Shown here: positions 1 through 10,789 of the stretch, piece after piece | How the letters are laid out: each line of letters opens with the position of its first letter | How positions within the stretch are numbered: position 1 is the first letter of the stretch | Assembly: GCA_963978905.1 (NCBI GenBank) | Contig: OZ022258.1 | Span: 59,287,638 to 59,351,637, forward strand | Length of the DNA: 64,000 bases | From: Trichostrongylus colubriformis | Taxonomy: Eukaryota; Nematoda; Chromadorea; Rhabditida; Trichostrongylidae | Reading direction: 5' to 3' | Notes under the pieces: model-generated | What the model was told of the DNA's origin: nothing | What the model saw: only the letters and a program-made list of their open reading frames with translations | Database searches by the model: none | Translations under genes and position numbers: made by a program

Positions 1-222
1 AAAAGTCAACATGGACCATTCCCCCATTACATATTTCTATGTGTAATTCGCGCAGTACTGTGCGATAGCCACCTGGTTTCTCAGCGTTTGCTGGCAAAAT
101 TTGATGTAGGTGAAACCACTGGAACTATTAAAACCACCGATCCAGGGAGCCGTTTTAGCCGGATCAGTTTGGCTAGCTTCTATCGATTAGAAGAGCTCTT
201 CTTGTTTATTTTCCTAAATTGA
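1..222 (+). CDS. Partial open frame at window edge, possible exon
   Basis: A stop-free frame runs from base 1 to a TGA at 220-222 and has protein-like composition, including the stretch FDVGETTGTIKTTD. That stretch resembles the calcium-binding turn of a cadherin repeat, but this is only a resemblance and no second cadherin motif follows. A splice donor (gtaggt after LLAKFD) lies inside the frame, so the real exon could end earlier near base 110. The start lies outside the window. It could be the last visible exon of a gene upstream or a chance open frame. Function unknown. Confidence 0.28.
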   Translation, partial: KSQHGPFPHYIFLCVIRAVLCDSHLVSQRLLAKFDVGETTGTIKTTDPGSRFSRISLASFYRLEELFLFIFLN

Positions 223-545
223 TCCACTTCCCATGGAGCTTCGAATAGGGACCCCACAGATCGATAGAGCTTCGAACGCTTATTACAACTGTGAAAACTA
301 AATGTGCAACGGGCTGTTCCGAAGCGATTTAGGAGGGGTCAAAGTTCGCCTGTGTTATCTCACTGGCGAGGCACTTTGCCATCAGCACGGCTGTTGCTGA
401 GCTAGCAACGATCACTGTGGGTTACTGGTAGAGTCCCGGATCTGCAGAGTAAGGGAAGGTTGCTCCCTGCCGGAGAATTTTTTATGCATATTGTGTTTCA
501 TTGTCTAAACGTTTACCGGAATAAATACGTTACGTTTACCGGAAG

Positions 546-776
546 TTGGACCAAAAACTGGATTTTGCTGGAAATTTGCTCAGAGTGATAATTCGACCTA
601 TTGTGCTCGAATATGATAATCTTTTTACGCAACAACGCCTAATTGTGGTACGGGAGTCTCTTCGACCTGGTATCCTTTCCTTGTGAGTAATGTTAGTAGT
701 TATAAATAAAGTGGCAGAGTACATAGTGTACTCCGAATACGGCAACTTACTCTTGGAATTGCACCGTACACTGTAA
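546..776 (+). CDS. Last two exons of an unidentified gene
   Basis: Two exons are proposed, 546-669 and 712-776, separated by a 42-base intron of typical nematode size. The first starts after AAG, reads LDQKLDFAGNLLRV and ends at a gtatcc donor leaving one base. The second starts after a weak aaag acceptor with two bases, reads AEYIVYSEYGNLLLELHRTL and stops at TAA 774-776. The phases fit exactly. The composition (hydrophobic/charged alternation) is convincing as protein, but I recognise no family. Further 5' exons are expected upstream, perhaps including the open frame at 1-222. Confidence 0.45.
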
Positions 777-937
777 CTGCTCTACATTATGTAGTGTTGA
801 AACCAATACTGGGTAGCTGGAATTCCCTTAGTATCTATCGCGGTAGGTCGAGACATCGCTAAACTCATCGGGATGATCGATGCTTGGCTGAGGCGCTTTT
901 TCTCATCGCCGTCGAAACACAAATGAGTTTCTGATAG

Positions 938-1142
938 TCACAAATATGCCGACGAAAAAGCCTTGCAATGAGTGCTGGTCAAAATTTTATGAAATGGTAA
1001 CTCGGGTGTCATCTAATCAATCAATTATCTAATTCAATTGTGCATCTCATTTCAGGTGTTTCCGTGGTATGTGACAACGAATGTGGCAGAACATTTTCAC
1101 AAAGAGATACATTCAGAAACAACAAGCTTATGTGGTTCCTGA
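938..1142 (+). CDS. Small two-exon gene or gene tail
   Basis: Exon one (938-996) follows a ctgatag acceptor and contains an ATG at 946; it reads MPTKKPCNECWSKFYEM and ends at a gtaact donor. A 59-base intron ends with a strong catctcatttcag acceptor. Exon two (1056-1142) continues in phase as VFPWYVTTNVAEHFHKEIH and stops at TGA 1140-1142. The acceptor eight bases before the ATG could be a spliced-leader site, and the preceding gene ends only about 160 bases upstream, so this could be a downstream gene in an operon. Alternatively it is the tail of a longer gene. Three cysteines are present; no family recognised. Confidence 0.42.
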
Positions 1143-2523
1143 CCGCTTAAGATGATGGCGGTTAGCTGTGCTTCGGATCCGTCTGTGGTTCCAATGTGTG
1201 CTTTATACGTAGCCTCATCATCCCCGATTGCCATTCCCCTGCTTCGCGGCTATGCGTCAAGCCTGTCCAACTACTTCACTGCGTAACAACATTGCTTTCC
1301 TCAATGTGAATTGGCCAATAGAATTAATGGTGCGACAACCGCCTCCTCGAGTGACCTGGCTTAGCTAGAATTAGTTAGCGATGCAGTTCTGAAGCATCCC
1401 ATTTTTCTTTATGGCTCATCCTTCCTACTACATACACATGCGCGTTTCAGGAGACGAAAATACGCAGCAGGAAATCAGTTTTCTGCCCATTATCTCCTAC
1501 AACAGCCTAACTCCTTTCTCGTCCTTTCGGTGAAATAGGAAATAATTTGTAGGGAATGTTCCTATTCGAAAGGAAAACCGGCTGTTCCCTGCAGGAAGTC
1601 TAATGAAGTTGAGGTGACGATCGACACAAATAAATAACGCGAAAGAACTGAAACAAAAAGCGAAAATTACGGCTTCATTTTAGCTTGGTGTGCGTCACGT
1701 TGTAAGGTATAAGTGTGCGCATTAAATAATTGCAACCGAACAATATGCGGTAGACAAAGGAAGATATCAGTACAGTGATAAATGATGTGAACACACATCA
1801 GTGACATCGACGCAGTGACGATGTCTGACATCTGCAGCACACAGCCGTATGATTAACAGAACCGAAAGCAAATTTGTGGTGAGCAGAATGATGATCCACT
1901 GCGAGTTGTTTGACGATTCACAAGTTGGCACGAACGATCCTACAAAAAGAGACGGCGTAATGAAAAGGTGACGACGGGAGAGCATGGTCCCATGATGATG
2001 AAGGACAAAAATCAAATTTGCTGGCTTTTTTGACATGTGTGCCAGCCACTAGGTGTGTGCCATAGGATGGGAAGAGAGGACGATGTAGGACGCGTAGAAT
2101 TTCCTGTCCTATTGACACACACCCTAGCCAGCATGTCCCATCTCTGGCATGTATTATTAAGATAGAAAGTTCGCGTGGCCGCGTGCAGCACGCGACGTGA
2201 GGGCGAGCATGGTTGGCCGTGAAATTGAGCCTTGAAACGACTGAGATGGGGTCTGCTCTGCGATTCTGCGATCCGCAGCTTCACATGATTGTGTCGTCTT
2301 GGGCACTATCACTTGAGGGTGCTGTCTTTCCCTCACAGTGCTGGTCTCTTACCTCTCACAGCCTCAGTGGAAGGGCGCATGACGTAGGTGATTCTGCGAT
2401 TATGCAGAATCGCAGCATCACCTTATTTACTCGAACAGCAAACGGACTGCAATCCGATCGCATTGTATAACCGCGGCCTTTTGCCTAGAATAAGAGGCCT
2501 AGGACTGAGGCTACACTATGCGT
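1143..2523. other. Intergenic, no convincing gene
   Basis: I see no exon with good splice signals. Around 2170-2290 a GC-rich stretch (cgcgtggccgcgtgcagcacgcgac) resembles the tips of the palindromic MITE at 59199-59428 and is probably a decayed copy of that family. Confidence 0.4.
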
Positions 2524-2527
2524 TTAA

Positions 2528-3000
2528 AGGCACAGTACACGATAATATGATTATATTGATTCCATCCCCGAGTAGATAGCCGCCTCCACCAGAGCAACAT
2601 GTGTGCCATCACCGCGGCGCCAGGGTGAGTGCTAAACGCGTAAAGAACCCGTAAATCAGATGACGGCCACCGTCTCAAGATTACGCACACCCATCTTACG
2701 ATTTGCCAGCAGAGAAGCGGTGGCATATACGTGTATAGGAGGCATGATATCGACTGCATAAGAGAAGATAGAGAAAATTTCCATAGAAACAGCAATCTTA
2801 TCGGATGATACTGTCACGCAAAAACTTGTCGAAATGTTTGCCTCTGGTCTGAAGGCTCGTCAAAGCCAAAGGTCAGGGGCACCTAATTACCATGGTTTTT
2901 GAAAAGATTATTCGGCTCTTTCTTCGCATATGTGTTCTTCAGCACCTCCAGAGTCCTTATGGAGCGAGACGACGCACGAAAATTATCGTGAATTGTGCCT
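2528..3000. mobile_element. MITE flanked by TTAA
   Basis: Inverted tips AGGCACAGTACACGATAAT (left) and the complement of attatcgtgaattgtgcct (right) are bounded by TTAA at 2524-2527 and 3001-3004. The 473-bp interior has no transposase. TTAA target sites with short palindromic elements fit the PALTTAA-type elements known from C. elegans (piggyBac-like target choice). Confidence 0.75.
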
Positions 3001-3039
3001 TTAAATATACTCGCACTCAACGCGTTATGGTGCCAATAT

Positions 3040-3420
3040 CCCGACTATTCCTGCTATATATAAAAAGCTCCTCTGTCTGTCCCTCCCTGCGTCTGTCTGC
3101 CCGTTTGTCCGTACTACTGTCTGTCACGAAATTAGGCGCTCCATGAAAAACAACCCGTGGAGATGGAGACAAGTTTGGGCTGGGTAAGTCACGGTACAAA
3201 GAAGTAAAGAGCACACATGCTCCAAGATAAGCTACGCCCACGACGGGCGGAGCTAGCACTGGAGTGTTCCGTTTTCAGGCCGAAAATTGTTGAATGGGTT
3301 CCAACATGACCCAAACGTGGAGGAAAGATGAATCAAGGTCAGTGATGAGTTTCTGAAATATGAAGGAGTCCTGGGCACAGTGGGCGGCGCGCACTCCAAT
3401 TTGGGCGGTCTTCAGAAAAA
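3040..3420 (+). repeat. Dispersed repeat A, copy 1 (SINE/RTE-tail-like)
   Basis: It starts with TATATATAAAA, then a CTGTCTGTCC-type pyrimidine microsatellite, then CTGTCACGAAATTAGGC and a conserved body with GGAGATGGAGACAAGTTTGG. Other copies lie at 16420-16770 and 45285-45640, with a stub at 10712-10766. No coding capacity was seen. The leader resembles the reversed tail of the composite repeat at 48-64 kb. Confidence 0.65.
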
Positions 3421-3823
3421 ACTCACTACTAGATCACAACGCCGCCTTGAGACAAGGAAAAATTGGTAGAAATAACCAATGTAGGAGCTATCTTGGACAT
3501 ACTTGAAGCGAGTAGGGATCTACCCAAAGCGGGTGAATCGCGATGTGGCGATGGGTAATGAGTAAGTATGTAAATTGAAAAAAAGCCGATCCACCAACTG
3601 ACGCTCACGATGTTAAGCGCACTGTAGTGTGTGTTTGCTCAACTGGTATACATATGAACGAATGCAAGGCGAATGCGTAGTGGAGCTTCTGAACGATTTA
3701 AGATTCTGCGGTCAGGGCCTCCGATGAAATCGCTTTTTCCTGTATGTTGCCTCAAAAATGTCGGCACTCGTGCGTAATCGTCATCCATTCGTACCCACGG
3801 TTTCTATTTCTTTATGTCGGATC

Positions 3824-6800
3824 TCACAGGAGTCTTGCACTGTTGTGCCTACTTGTTCTTGAAAAGGGGTCACTCTTTCGACTTTTAATGTATTGGGCAT
3901 AGTGAATGTCTTTGACTGTGTATTTGGTTGTACACAATGAACTGCGTAGGTCACTTGGAGCAAGATCATCGAGACAGGCCTTGCATCAATTAACCGACCA
4001 CAAAGGAATATGAGGGTTGATTTTCTCGCGAAGAAATCGATCATTAAATGAAATCGGAAGCATACCGTCCGTTATGAAACTGGAAGCTTCGGTCATCGGA
4101 GTGGACGCACGTCTCCGAAAGGAGATGTAGTGGTCATTGACAAGTGGAGCGTACTCGAGCGGTTCTTCGTTGCTTGTGTTGTTCGCAGTACCAACAAGCA
4201 TACGTAGATGCTCAAGGCGCTCTTCAGTAAGCATCTCAGCAGAAAGATGACGCTTCCGAATGGCTCGAGGACACCGAGGTGGCTATAATGGTTTCAATCT
4301 GTGATGGAATGGCTAATACTGATGAAATGCATAGAGAAGAAAAACTCACAATTTCTCTCATACACTCGTAGTCACTTTGATGACATATAGCAATCATGCA
4401 GGTGAACAGTACCCGCCGTGATTTTGTGAATCTGAAATTCCGGATGGATTCTTGATCTACACTCTTGTTTTTTCGAAGCTTCTCGTTTTCAAAAGTTTCG
4501 TTTCTTCACTTCTTCTTTAGGGTTCATGTACTGCATCTCTTGCACCAATAGGAGCGGAATTACCGAGTCATACGGGATTTGAGCACTGGTAAAATATTGC
4601 AGATGTACAGCCAGCCTGTTTCCACTTTTAGGATGTTTGCAAAAAAGCTATGGTCATATGGAGTGGGTATCTCCATAGTATGCGAACAGAAACATAGTGC
4701 ACTACTGCGGTGAAATAACGACCATGAGGGTATTGCCGCGGTCAATACTCATGTAATGTCAAATCGATAAATCGATGTCACATTCACGGAGCATCCCCAA
4801 AGTGATACGATGGGACTGGAAGACTGCCAGATACTTTTAAAAGCACTCTGGTATGCGCATTTGTTTTTGCAGAAAACTCGATACGATGAAGACATGGGCT
4901 TATCTATGGGAGAAACGAATACGCCTCAATTTCTGTTACATAAGAACGTGTTAAAATTGATAATGTCGATAGCCGGACTATCAATTAAGGCAATATAGTT
5001 AATCAAAAGCCAACCTGAAGGCCTTGGAAGCAGTGTAGACGAGGTCTTGTGCGGCGTCATATGTTGGGTGAGGCAGGATATCTTCATCCAAAGAACACCT
5101 TAAAGGAACAGTGCACGTATAAATAAGTTTATCTGTGTACCATATGTTTATGTTGTTTTCGTCTGATAGGTTTCACGGCCGCATGCAAAGTTTCACGCGA
5201 AAAGTGCAAATTCTGCTAAGCTATAGCTCCATAGAGTGGTGGCCGAGGGAACGTGGCCTCAGAGTAAGTGCTCGTTCGGTCGTCCTCCACGGTTGAAGAC
5301 GTATGGTGTGAACAGAAAGTTACGGGTACAGTCCCACTCTTCGTCTCCAACCGCGGCGAACGACGCCGCGGGGCACTTACTCGAAGGCCACGCCCTCTCG
5401 GTCAACACTCTGAGGAGCTGTATCTTAGCTGGATTCTCACTTTTCGGCGATTTTCACTTTTGAAACTTTGTATGCTGCCCTTATAAAGCAAATGCAACAT
5501 GAACATACGGGTAATAGAGAAACTCATTTTTCCGTGCTCGATTCCTTCAATGAACGATGCACCGTAGTATGTACAGTGACACTAATGAAGAATTTGCATT
5601 ATAACTCACCACTTACCCTTTATCATCGATTATAAGATAAGACTGGTGTATTCCATTGTGTATGTAACACCGATAAACTTTGAAAGCGAATTCCTTTGAA
5701 GGGCATGACCACCGATGATAGACCTGTAGATTGCAGCAGTGAATAAAAGAATGCTCACTTCTGTCATAAAAATTTTGTGAAGCACAGAGGGGAGAAATAT
5801 GAAAGGCAGCATGTGTAATGGGAAAAAAGACTTTGAAGTTTCTTACTTTGTTTTTTGCTCATTCAGCAGCACTAAAAATGTCATTCAAGTTCTGAATATC
5901 TTGGAAAAAAAGAGTTTGAATGGATTTCATCTTTATGCGATGAGTTCCTACTACTTCGTTGTCACCGTGAGGAGTACTGACATACTTGAATATTGTCACC
6001 AGGGTCAAGCCTCCGTCGAGGAATTTTCGACAGGGAGTAGTGTCTGGTCCGCTGCAGGGAGGCGCGTCGTAATCGTTGACGCAAGAGGTGATCAACGGAA
6101 TTTCTCAGACTGTCCAGTCCAAAGTGTTGAAGGGAGATGTAATAAAACTGACTAACTTGCTTGAATTTCAACATTTGATCTTCACCTGAAAATCTCGGAA
6201 AACGTACAGAAAGAGGCACCTCACAAATAGGGAACAAGGTAGGACGCAAAAGTTTCATGATGAGATAATGTAGAGATGAAAGTGTATGGAAAAAATGAAC
6301 GAAGGTCAAGCTGTTCTCTTGGTTCTTGGAATTATGGGCTGTGAACAAGGTGTCAAGCTTCTGCAATCAAGCGCACATAACTTATGCTATGGTGCGAGGT
6401 CAATACTTAATGCTATGTTCACAGTTCGCAACTTCAGGACGACCATGAGAATAGTGTACTTTTTAACTTTTTAACTTGATGGATTGTCGATGGAACCTCA
6501 TGCACGGCTCAATCCACAACGAGGCCGGCCAACGCCAATTTTCTTCTCGCTGCGCCGAAAGCACGCGTGGATGAATACTCAAGAAACTATGGTGTTTGCA
6601 AAGCTTTGTTTCCACCCAGATTGTGAATGAAATCCTCATGCAGGGCGCATCCCGCAGCGAGGTTAGCCCAGGCCAATCACTCTCTCGCTGGTCCTCTGAG
6701 AGCAAAAGATGTGTACTGGAGGTATAACAGATACAGTGATTGTTTTTTTTCGAGGGATAGTGGGAAGACTTCGCCAGTTTGACGAAGAAAAAATGTCCTA

Positions 6801-9800
6801 GACTGGCTTTGTTCGAAGTAACTTCATTCTATAGTTTAAGAAGTCGTTGGACAGCAGCAGCCTTTTAGATCTCGCATCGATAATCCGCTCTCATATGATT
6901 AAAGGAATCGTCCACGGAAAATGAGTTTTTGTGTTACCCATATGTTTATGTTGTATTTGCCTAATGTTGGCCTCATGCAAAATTTCACGCAAAAAAATAT
7001 GAATCTGGCTGAGATACAGCACCACAAAGTGCGGTCCCAGTGGGCGGGGCCTCCGTGTAAAAGCCTCGTCCCGTCTTCCGTCGCCGTTGGGAACGGAGAG
7101 TAGGACTGTTTACGTAACACGGCGGACGCGGTACGAGGCTTTTACAAGGAGGCCCCGCCCACTGGGAGCGCACTTTGTAGTGCTGTATCTCAGCCAGATT
7201 CACATTTTTCGCGTGAAATTTTGCATGAGGCCAACATTAGGCAAATAGAACATAAATACATGGGTAACACAAAAACTCATTTTCCGTGGACGATACCTTT
7301 AAGTTTGAAGAAAGTTATGTCCATTCGGGGCACTTCGAAATTTCTCCAAATTTTCTCGGCTGGATTTGCATGTAGAGAACTAAGCAGCCATTGCGGAAAG
7401 CAAGCGGCCAATAGATTGGGCTAAAAGAATCATTACGAAAACAATTTACATTGCTCTGAAAGATCGAGTTTCGGTAGAGTTACAAGTATTCAGAAATTGC
7501 TCAAACTTACTACCGGGGAGATACCGCGCCCTATCGCGACCAGTGGAGCGCATTGCATGGGTTCATTTTACTTTCTACGCTTTTTACCTTTCTTTTTTAT
7601 CCCTGCTGCATAGCTTGCACGATTTTTGACCCTGTCTTCTGCCTTCAGAGGACGAGCACATGACCCGTGGTCGGGGACGCTTTCCTTTCTAAATATTGGT
7701 ATTGAGTTGTTTTGTTATATTTTTAGTGCCTTGCTTTGTCACGAGTTTGGTCTCATTTTTTTAAACGTAGGCTCTGAATTTTATCGATGAATTGCATTGA
7801 CTGAATAGAAACCACAGAAATGACGAAGCCTGAACAGGGTGAGTCGTATGAAGGCCACCTTTCGGGGAGGGGGGGGGAGGTTAATCTTATTTTTCGAAAA
7901 ATTTCCCTCAACGCCACGCTTGACACTGATCACCTCACTGGAACAGTGACACAGTGAGGGTCCGAAATCATGATTGCAGGGGCTTAGATGATCTTGGTTG
8001 CAGCAGGAGTAGCTGAGTGTACGCCTTTTTGTGCAGGAAGGCTTTGGTCGTCAATCTATCTGTGCTTTCTGTGTCGGTTTCATTGGTAGAGATGAATGAA
8101 TCTCAATATAACAAAATGGTAACAACCAGCTCTCCAATCACTGTCGAGTGAATTTGAGGCCCATCGACAGTATTCAGTCGAAGAGAGTAATGGCAAATTG
8201 GTGGCGAGGAGTAGTTCTTCAATGGCATAGCGACAAAGTTTCTGCAATAATAACAATTTGGAGGGTTAGGCGATTACAATTGGAAACAGAGTGCATAATT
8301 ATACAATCACCATGCATTCAGTATTGTTCTTCATGCCTCATGCTAGTCCAAATGTACAATGTGAGGTTTCAATTTATTTCAAAAAACCTATTCAAAAAAA
8401 AACAAAAAGGACTCAAAAAACCACAGAACACTGCAAAAGAAATTTGAGCCTATTGGCAAGCTTCCGACCCCTAGCCTCTTTTTCTAGCCTGTGAAGCATT
8501 TTATTTTATTTTATTTTATTTATTGACCCATTCTGAAAGGAGTCAGCAGATATGAATCCGACTGACTCACTGTTGCTGCGTAATTTTTATACTCCATTTC
8601 GGAGCGTCTGATAGGGCGTGGCTTACGGAAATGGGTGCGTGGCGAGAGTGAGAGTGCGTGGCAAGAGTGAGAGAGTTTGATACATTCTCACCAAGTTCTT
8701 AGGCCACGTCTCATCAGGCGCTCCGAAATGGACTGTAGATGATCTCGAAAGTTGCGGCAGGACTAGCTGAGTGTACGCTTTGCAAGTACCTAATGATGGC
8801 AACATTACTATAAACATAAGCCACTCTCAAAGTCGCAAAAGAGTTGTTGATTCGGCGTGACCTAAGCAAAGACATTAGTCCGAAGTGGTACTGTGGAAGG
8901 ACCTCCCTATGCCGAAATTCCTCATCAGTTTAGTGCTGCACACTGCCTGTTTCGAAGGAAAAAAATCGAAAGCGAAGAAATAGCCTGAAGCACTGACTGA
9001 CTTGGCACACTGGGAGTCGAGGATTTCTCGACAGTGAAGACAGTGAAGTCGTGTTTGACCGGACAGGAGGGGCGGAGTTGCACCCTGAGCACTGAACTCT
9101 ACGCCCGTTTGTACACGAAAGCTTCGACCGTGAATCGATCTGTGCTTTCTGTTTCGATTTCATCGGTAAATGAATGAATCCTAATATGACAAAGGGGTAA
9201 CAGCCAAATTTCCAATCATTGCCGAGTGAATTTGAGGCTTATCGAGAGTATTCAATCGAAGAGAGCAATGGCAACTTGGTGGCGAGGAGTTGTTCCTCGA
9301 TGACATAGCGACAAAGTTTTTGCAGTAGTAAGCTATTTGGAGGGTTAGGCCACTAAAAAGGAAACAGAGTGATTGTTTGTTATGCCATCGACATGCTCTT
9401 CCATTTATAATTTTAAAATCAAATTTTGAAGCTTCATATTGTTTTTCACACTTTTAATTACCATACACGTCAAAATTTTTATTTTGCTATTGTGCTGCAG
9501 ATTCCAATAAGCTCGAATCTGATATAAGATGTATTTGTTTTGCAACTTGTCTTGGGTGCTTCTTAGATTTATCAACAAAGTACGAGTCTGAGTTGCACGG
9601 CGGTAAGCTCAACTCACTACCCACACCTACATCGCGTCATAATGTGCGTTGACTGATATATTCTCTGACGAATAGGAGCAGGTGAGGTCGTATATCTTGT
9701 CTTCTTCAGTTAGATACTCGTAGCCATACGATACCACTATGCGTAGATGGAAGTCCGTTGTGGATGGCATAGTGCTCTAGAACATATTTAGCCTAATGGC

Positions 9801-10657
9801 CAAATTTCGGAGTACATGCATACTATATCCAGATGCTCATACACTGAAGGCAAAAGGGCAACAGTGAGCAAAGAAAACAGTACCTGCTTACTCCTCACCC
9901 CGCACTGACCGCGTAAAGATGTGAGAAACTTTGGGAGTGTTTTCTAAAATAATCAGTCTGCATTCAAAACTTCAAAAGTTTAAATAGGTATATCAGTAAA
10001 AGGAGCAGCAATGAATCAAGATGTTGGATTGCGCCACTAGTTCTACAACAAAGTTTGTTTTGGAGCTAGATTATCTCTCGTTGAACATGACTGAATGTAC
10101 CGAAAACTTTTACAAGAATCATTATTTGGTAATGCCTTTGCGTCAATCGAAGATTGATCAGAGGGCAATAGAAAATAGGGGAGCCGGCCTGATAATCCTC
10201 TGAGCATTCTCTCGACGTGGATTCTTGAATAATTCTCTATCACGAAAATATTAAAGATTGTACGCCGAAAGCAGATGCCAATTCGGTAAAATCTTCCACC
10301 CTGGCTTTATTTCCAGTTTTTATTTCCATGAACCTTGAGTGCTGCATCTTACCATCCCCCCCCCCTCACCCTTCACAATTCTGAAGACGGCCGAGGGGAT
10401 GCATGCATCGCACGTTTCAATGGCGTTGATGTGGGAGAACCAAAACACTCCGGCCCAACTCGCTTTAACCATCTTGGAATATTTCAAACTCCACGAAATA
10501 TCCTTGCAACAAGATAGTTTGTCAAACAAGCTCACCTTTGTGACGTATTGTAAGCATTCGGGATCTTTTTCCTTATGACTTGCAAAAATTCTTCCATCAA
10601 AAGGATATCTCATAACAATTCCCATAACTCCTTCTCCACACACCAGTACAGGAGCTC
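3824..10657 (-). CDS. Cuticlin-like zona pellucida (ZP) domain gene, multi-exon
   Basis: Exons in transcript order: 10657-10536 (APVLVCGEGVMG...PFDGRIF, the ZP N-half start), 9776-9631 (DFHLRIVVS...EDKIYDLTCSY), an unseen middle exon, 5723-5617 (VYHRWSC...VYRCYIHNG), 5098-5015 (GCSLDEDILPHPTYD), 4431-4350 (VLFTCMIAIC...YEC), 4234 to about 3999 (ends uncertain, contains FRRR, a possible dibasic cleavage region) and 3941-3824 (stop TGA 3824-3826). Every visible junction keeps phase except the gap between 9631 and 5723, where an exon entering in phase 1 and leaving in phase 0 is still missing. Nematode cuticlins are secreted or membrane-tethered ZP proteins that polymerise in the cuticle. The signal-peptide exon, expected above 10657, was not found. 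TTAA MITEs, repeats and duplications fill the introns. Confidence 0.8.
5104..5547. mobile_element. Diverged TTAA MITE, ATCGTCCACGG family, at a splice acceptor
   Basis: It starts after TTAA 5100-5103 and ends near a mutated ttcaa at 5546-5550. The interior shares the Tc-like body of the copies at 6903, 19380 and 47040 (ccatatgtttatgttg, tttcacgcgaaaa, GGGGC boxes) but is the most diverged. Its left boundary sits one base from the 5098 splice acceptor of the ZP gene. Confidence 0.65.
5998..6720 (+). repeat. Long dispersed repeat C, copy 1
   Basis: It begins caccagggtcaagcctccg and contains blocks (tttctcagactgtcc, gttctcttggttcttgg, cctcatgcacggc, gcgcatcccgcagcgagg) also found in the same order at 54014-55870 and, inverted, at 39080-40075 and 56040-57030. 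No transposase or reverse transcriptase frame was seen. It lies in an intron of the ZP gene. Confidence 0.6.
6903..7298. mobile_element. TTAA MITE, ATCGTCCACGG family, intact ends
   Basis: A near-perfect foldback of 396 bp with tips AGGAATCGTCCACGGAAAAT / AGGTATCGTCCACGGAAAAT and exact TTAA duplications at 6899-6902 and 7299-7302. The long arms include a GTGGGCGGGGCCTCC box. Closest relative here is 19380-19804. Confidence 0.85.
7610..7860 (+). repeat. Dispersed repeat D, copy 1
   Basis: The segment from the CTTCAGAGGACGAGCACATG block to GTAGGCTCTGAATTTTATCG aligns by eye with 57090-57370 (CTTCAGAGGGAGAGCACATT ... GTAGGCTCTTAATCTGC). No frame of interest. A G-run follows at 7864-7880. Confidence 0.5.
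7990..9390 (+). repeat. Local tandem duplication, about 1.07 kb apart
   Basis: The block 8030-8300 (ctgtgctttctgtgtcgg ... ttggagggttaggc) recurs at 9110-9390 with about 15-20 percent divergence. A shorter piece (tagatgatct ... gctgagtgtacgc) occurs at about 7988 and again at 8738. A (TTTTA)n run is at 8498-8524. No protein recognised; it lies within a large intron of the ZP gene. Confidence 0.6.
8592..8735. mobile_element. Short MITE with TA target site, CAGTCCATT family, copy 1
   Basis: Tips C(AG)TCCATTTCGGAGCG and its complement with a shared body (GGGCGTGGCTTACGG, GCGAGAGTGAGAGTG), flanked by TA at 8590-8591 and 8736-8737. Another copy is 17494-17619 and a left half is at 12731-12850. 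TA duplication suggests a Tc1/mariner-mobilised element. Confidence 0.75.
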
Positions 10658-10789
10658 CTGTAAAAGCTGTAATGACTACACTACTTCAACCACAACTGTA
10701 TTGGACCTGCTTAATATGAAAATGCTTCGTCTGTTTATACGTCCGTCCCTTTAGTTGTCACGAAATGATAATATGACGGCCAATTATAA

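Noticed and set aside
4561..4724. A further - strand exon of the ZP gene (SALCFCSHTMEIPTPYD...)
   Set aside because: Phase and splice sites fit between exons 5015 and 4431, but including it would split the ZP C-half between SKAF and FTKSRRVLF, which join naturally without it.
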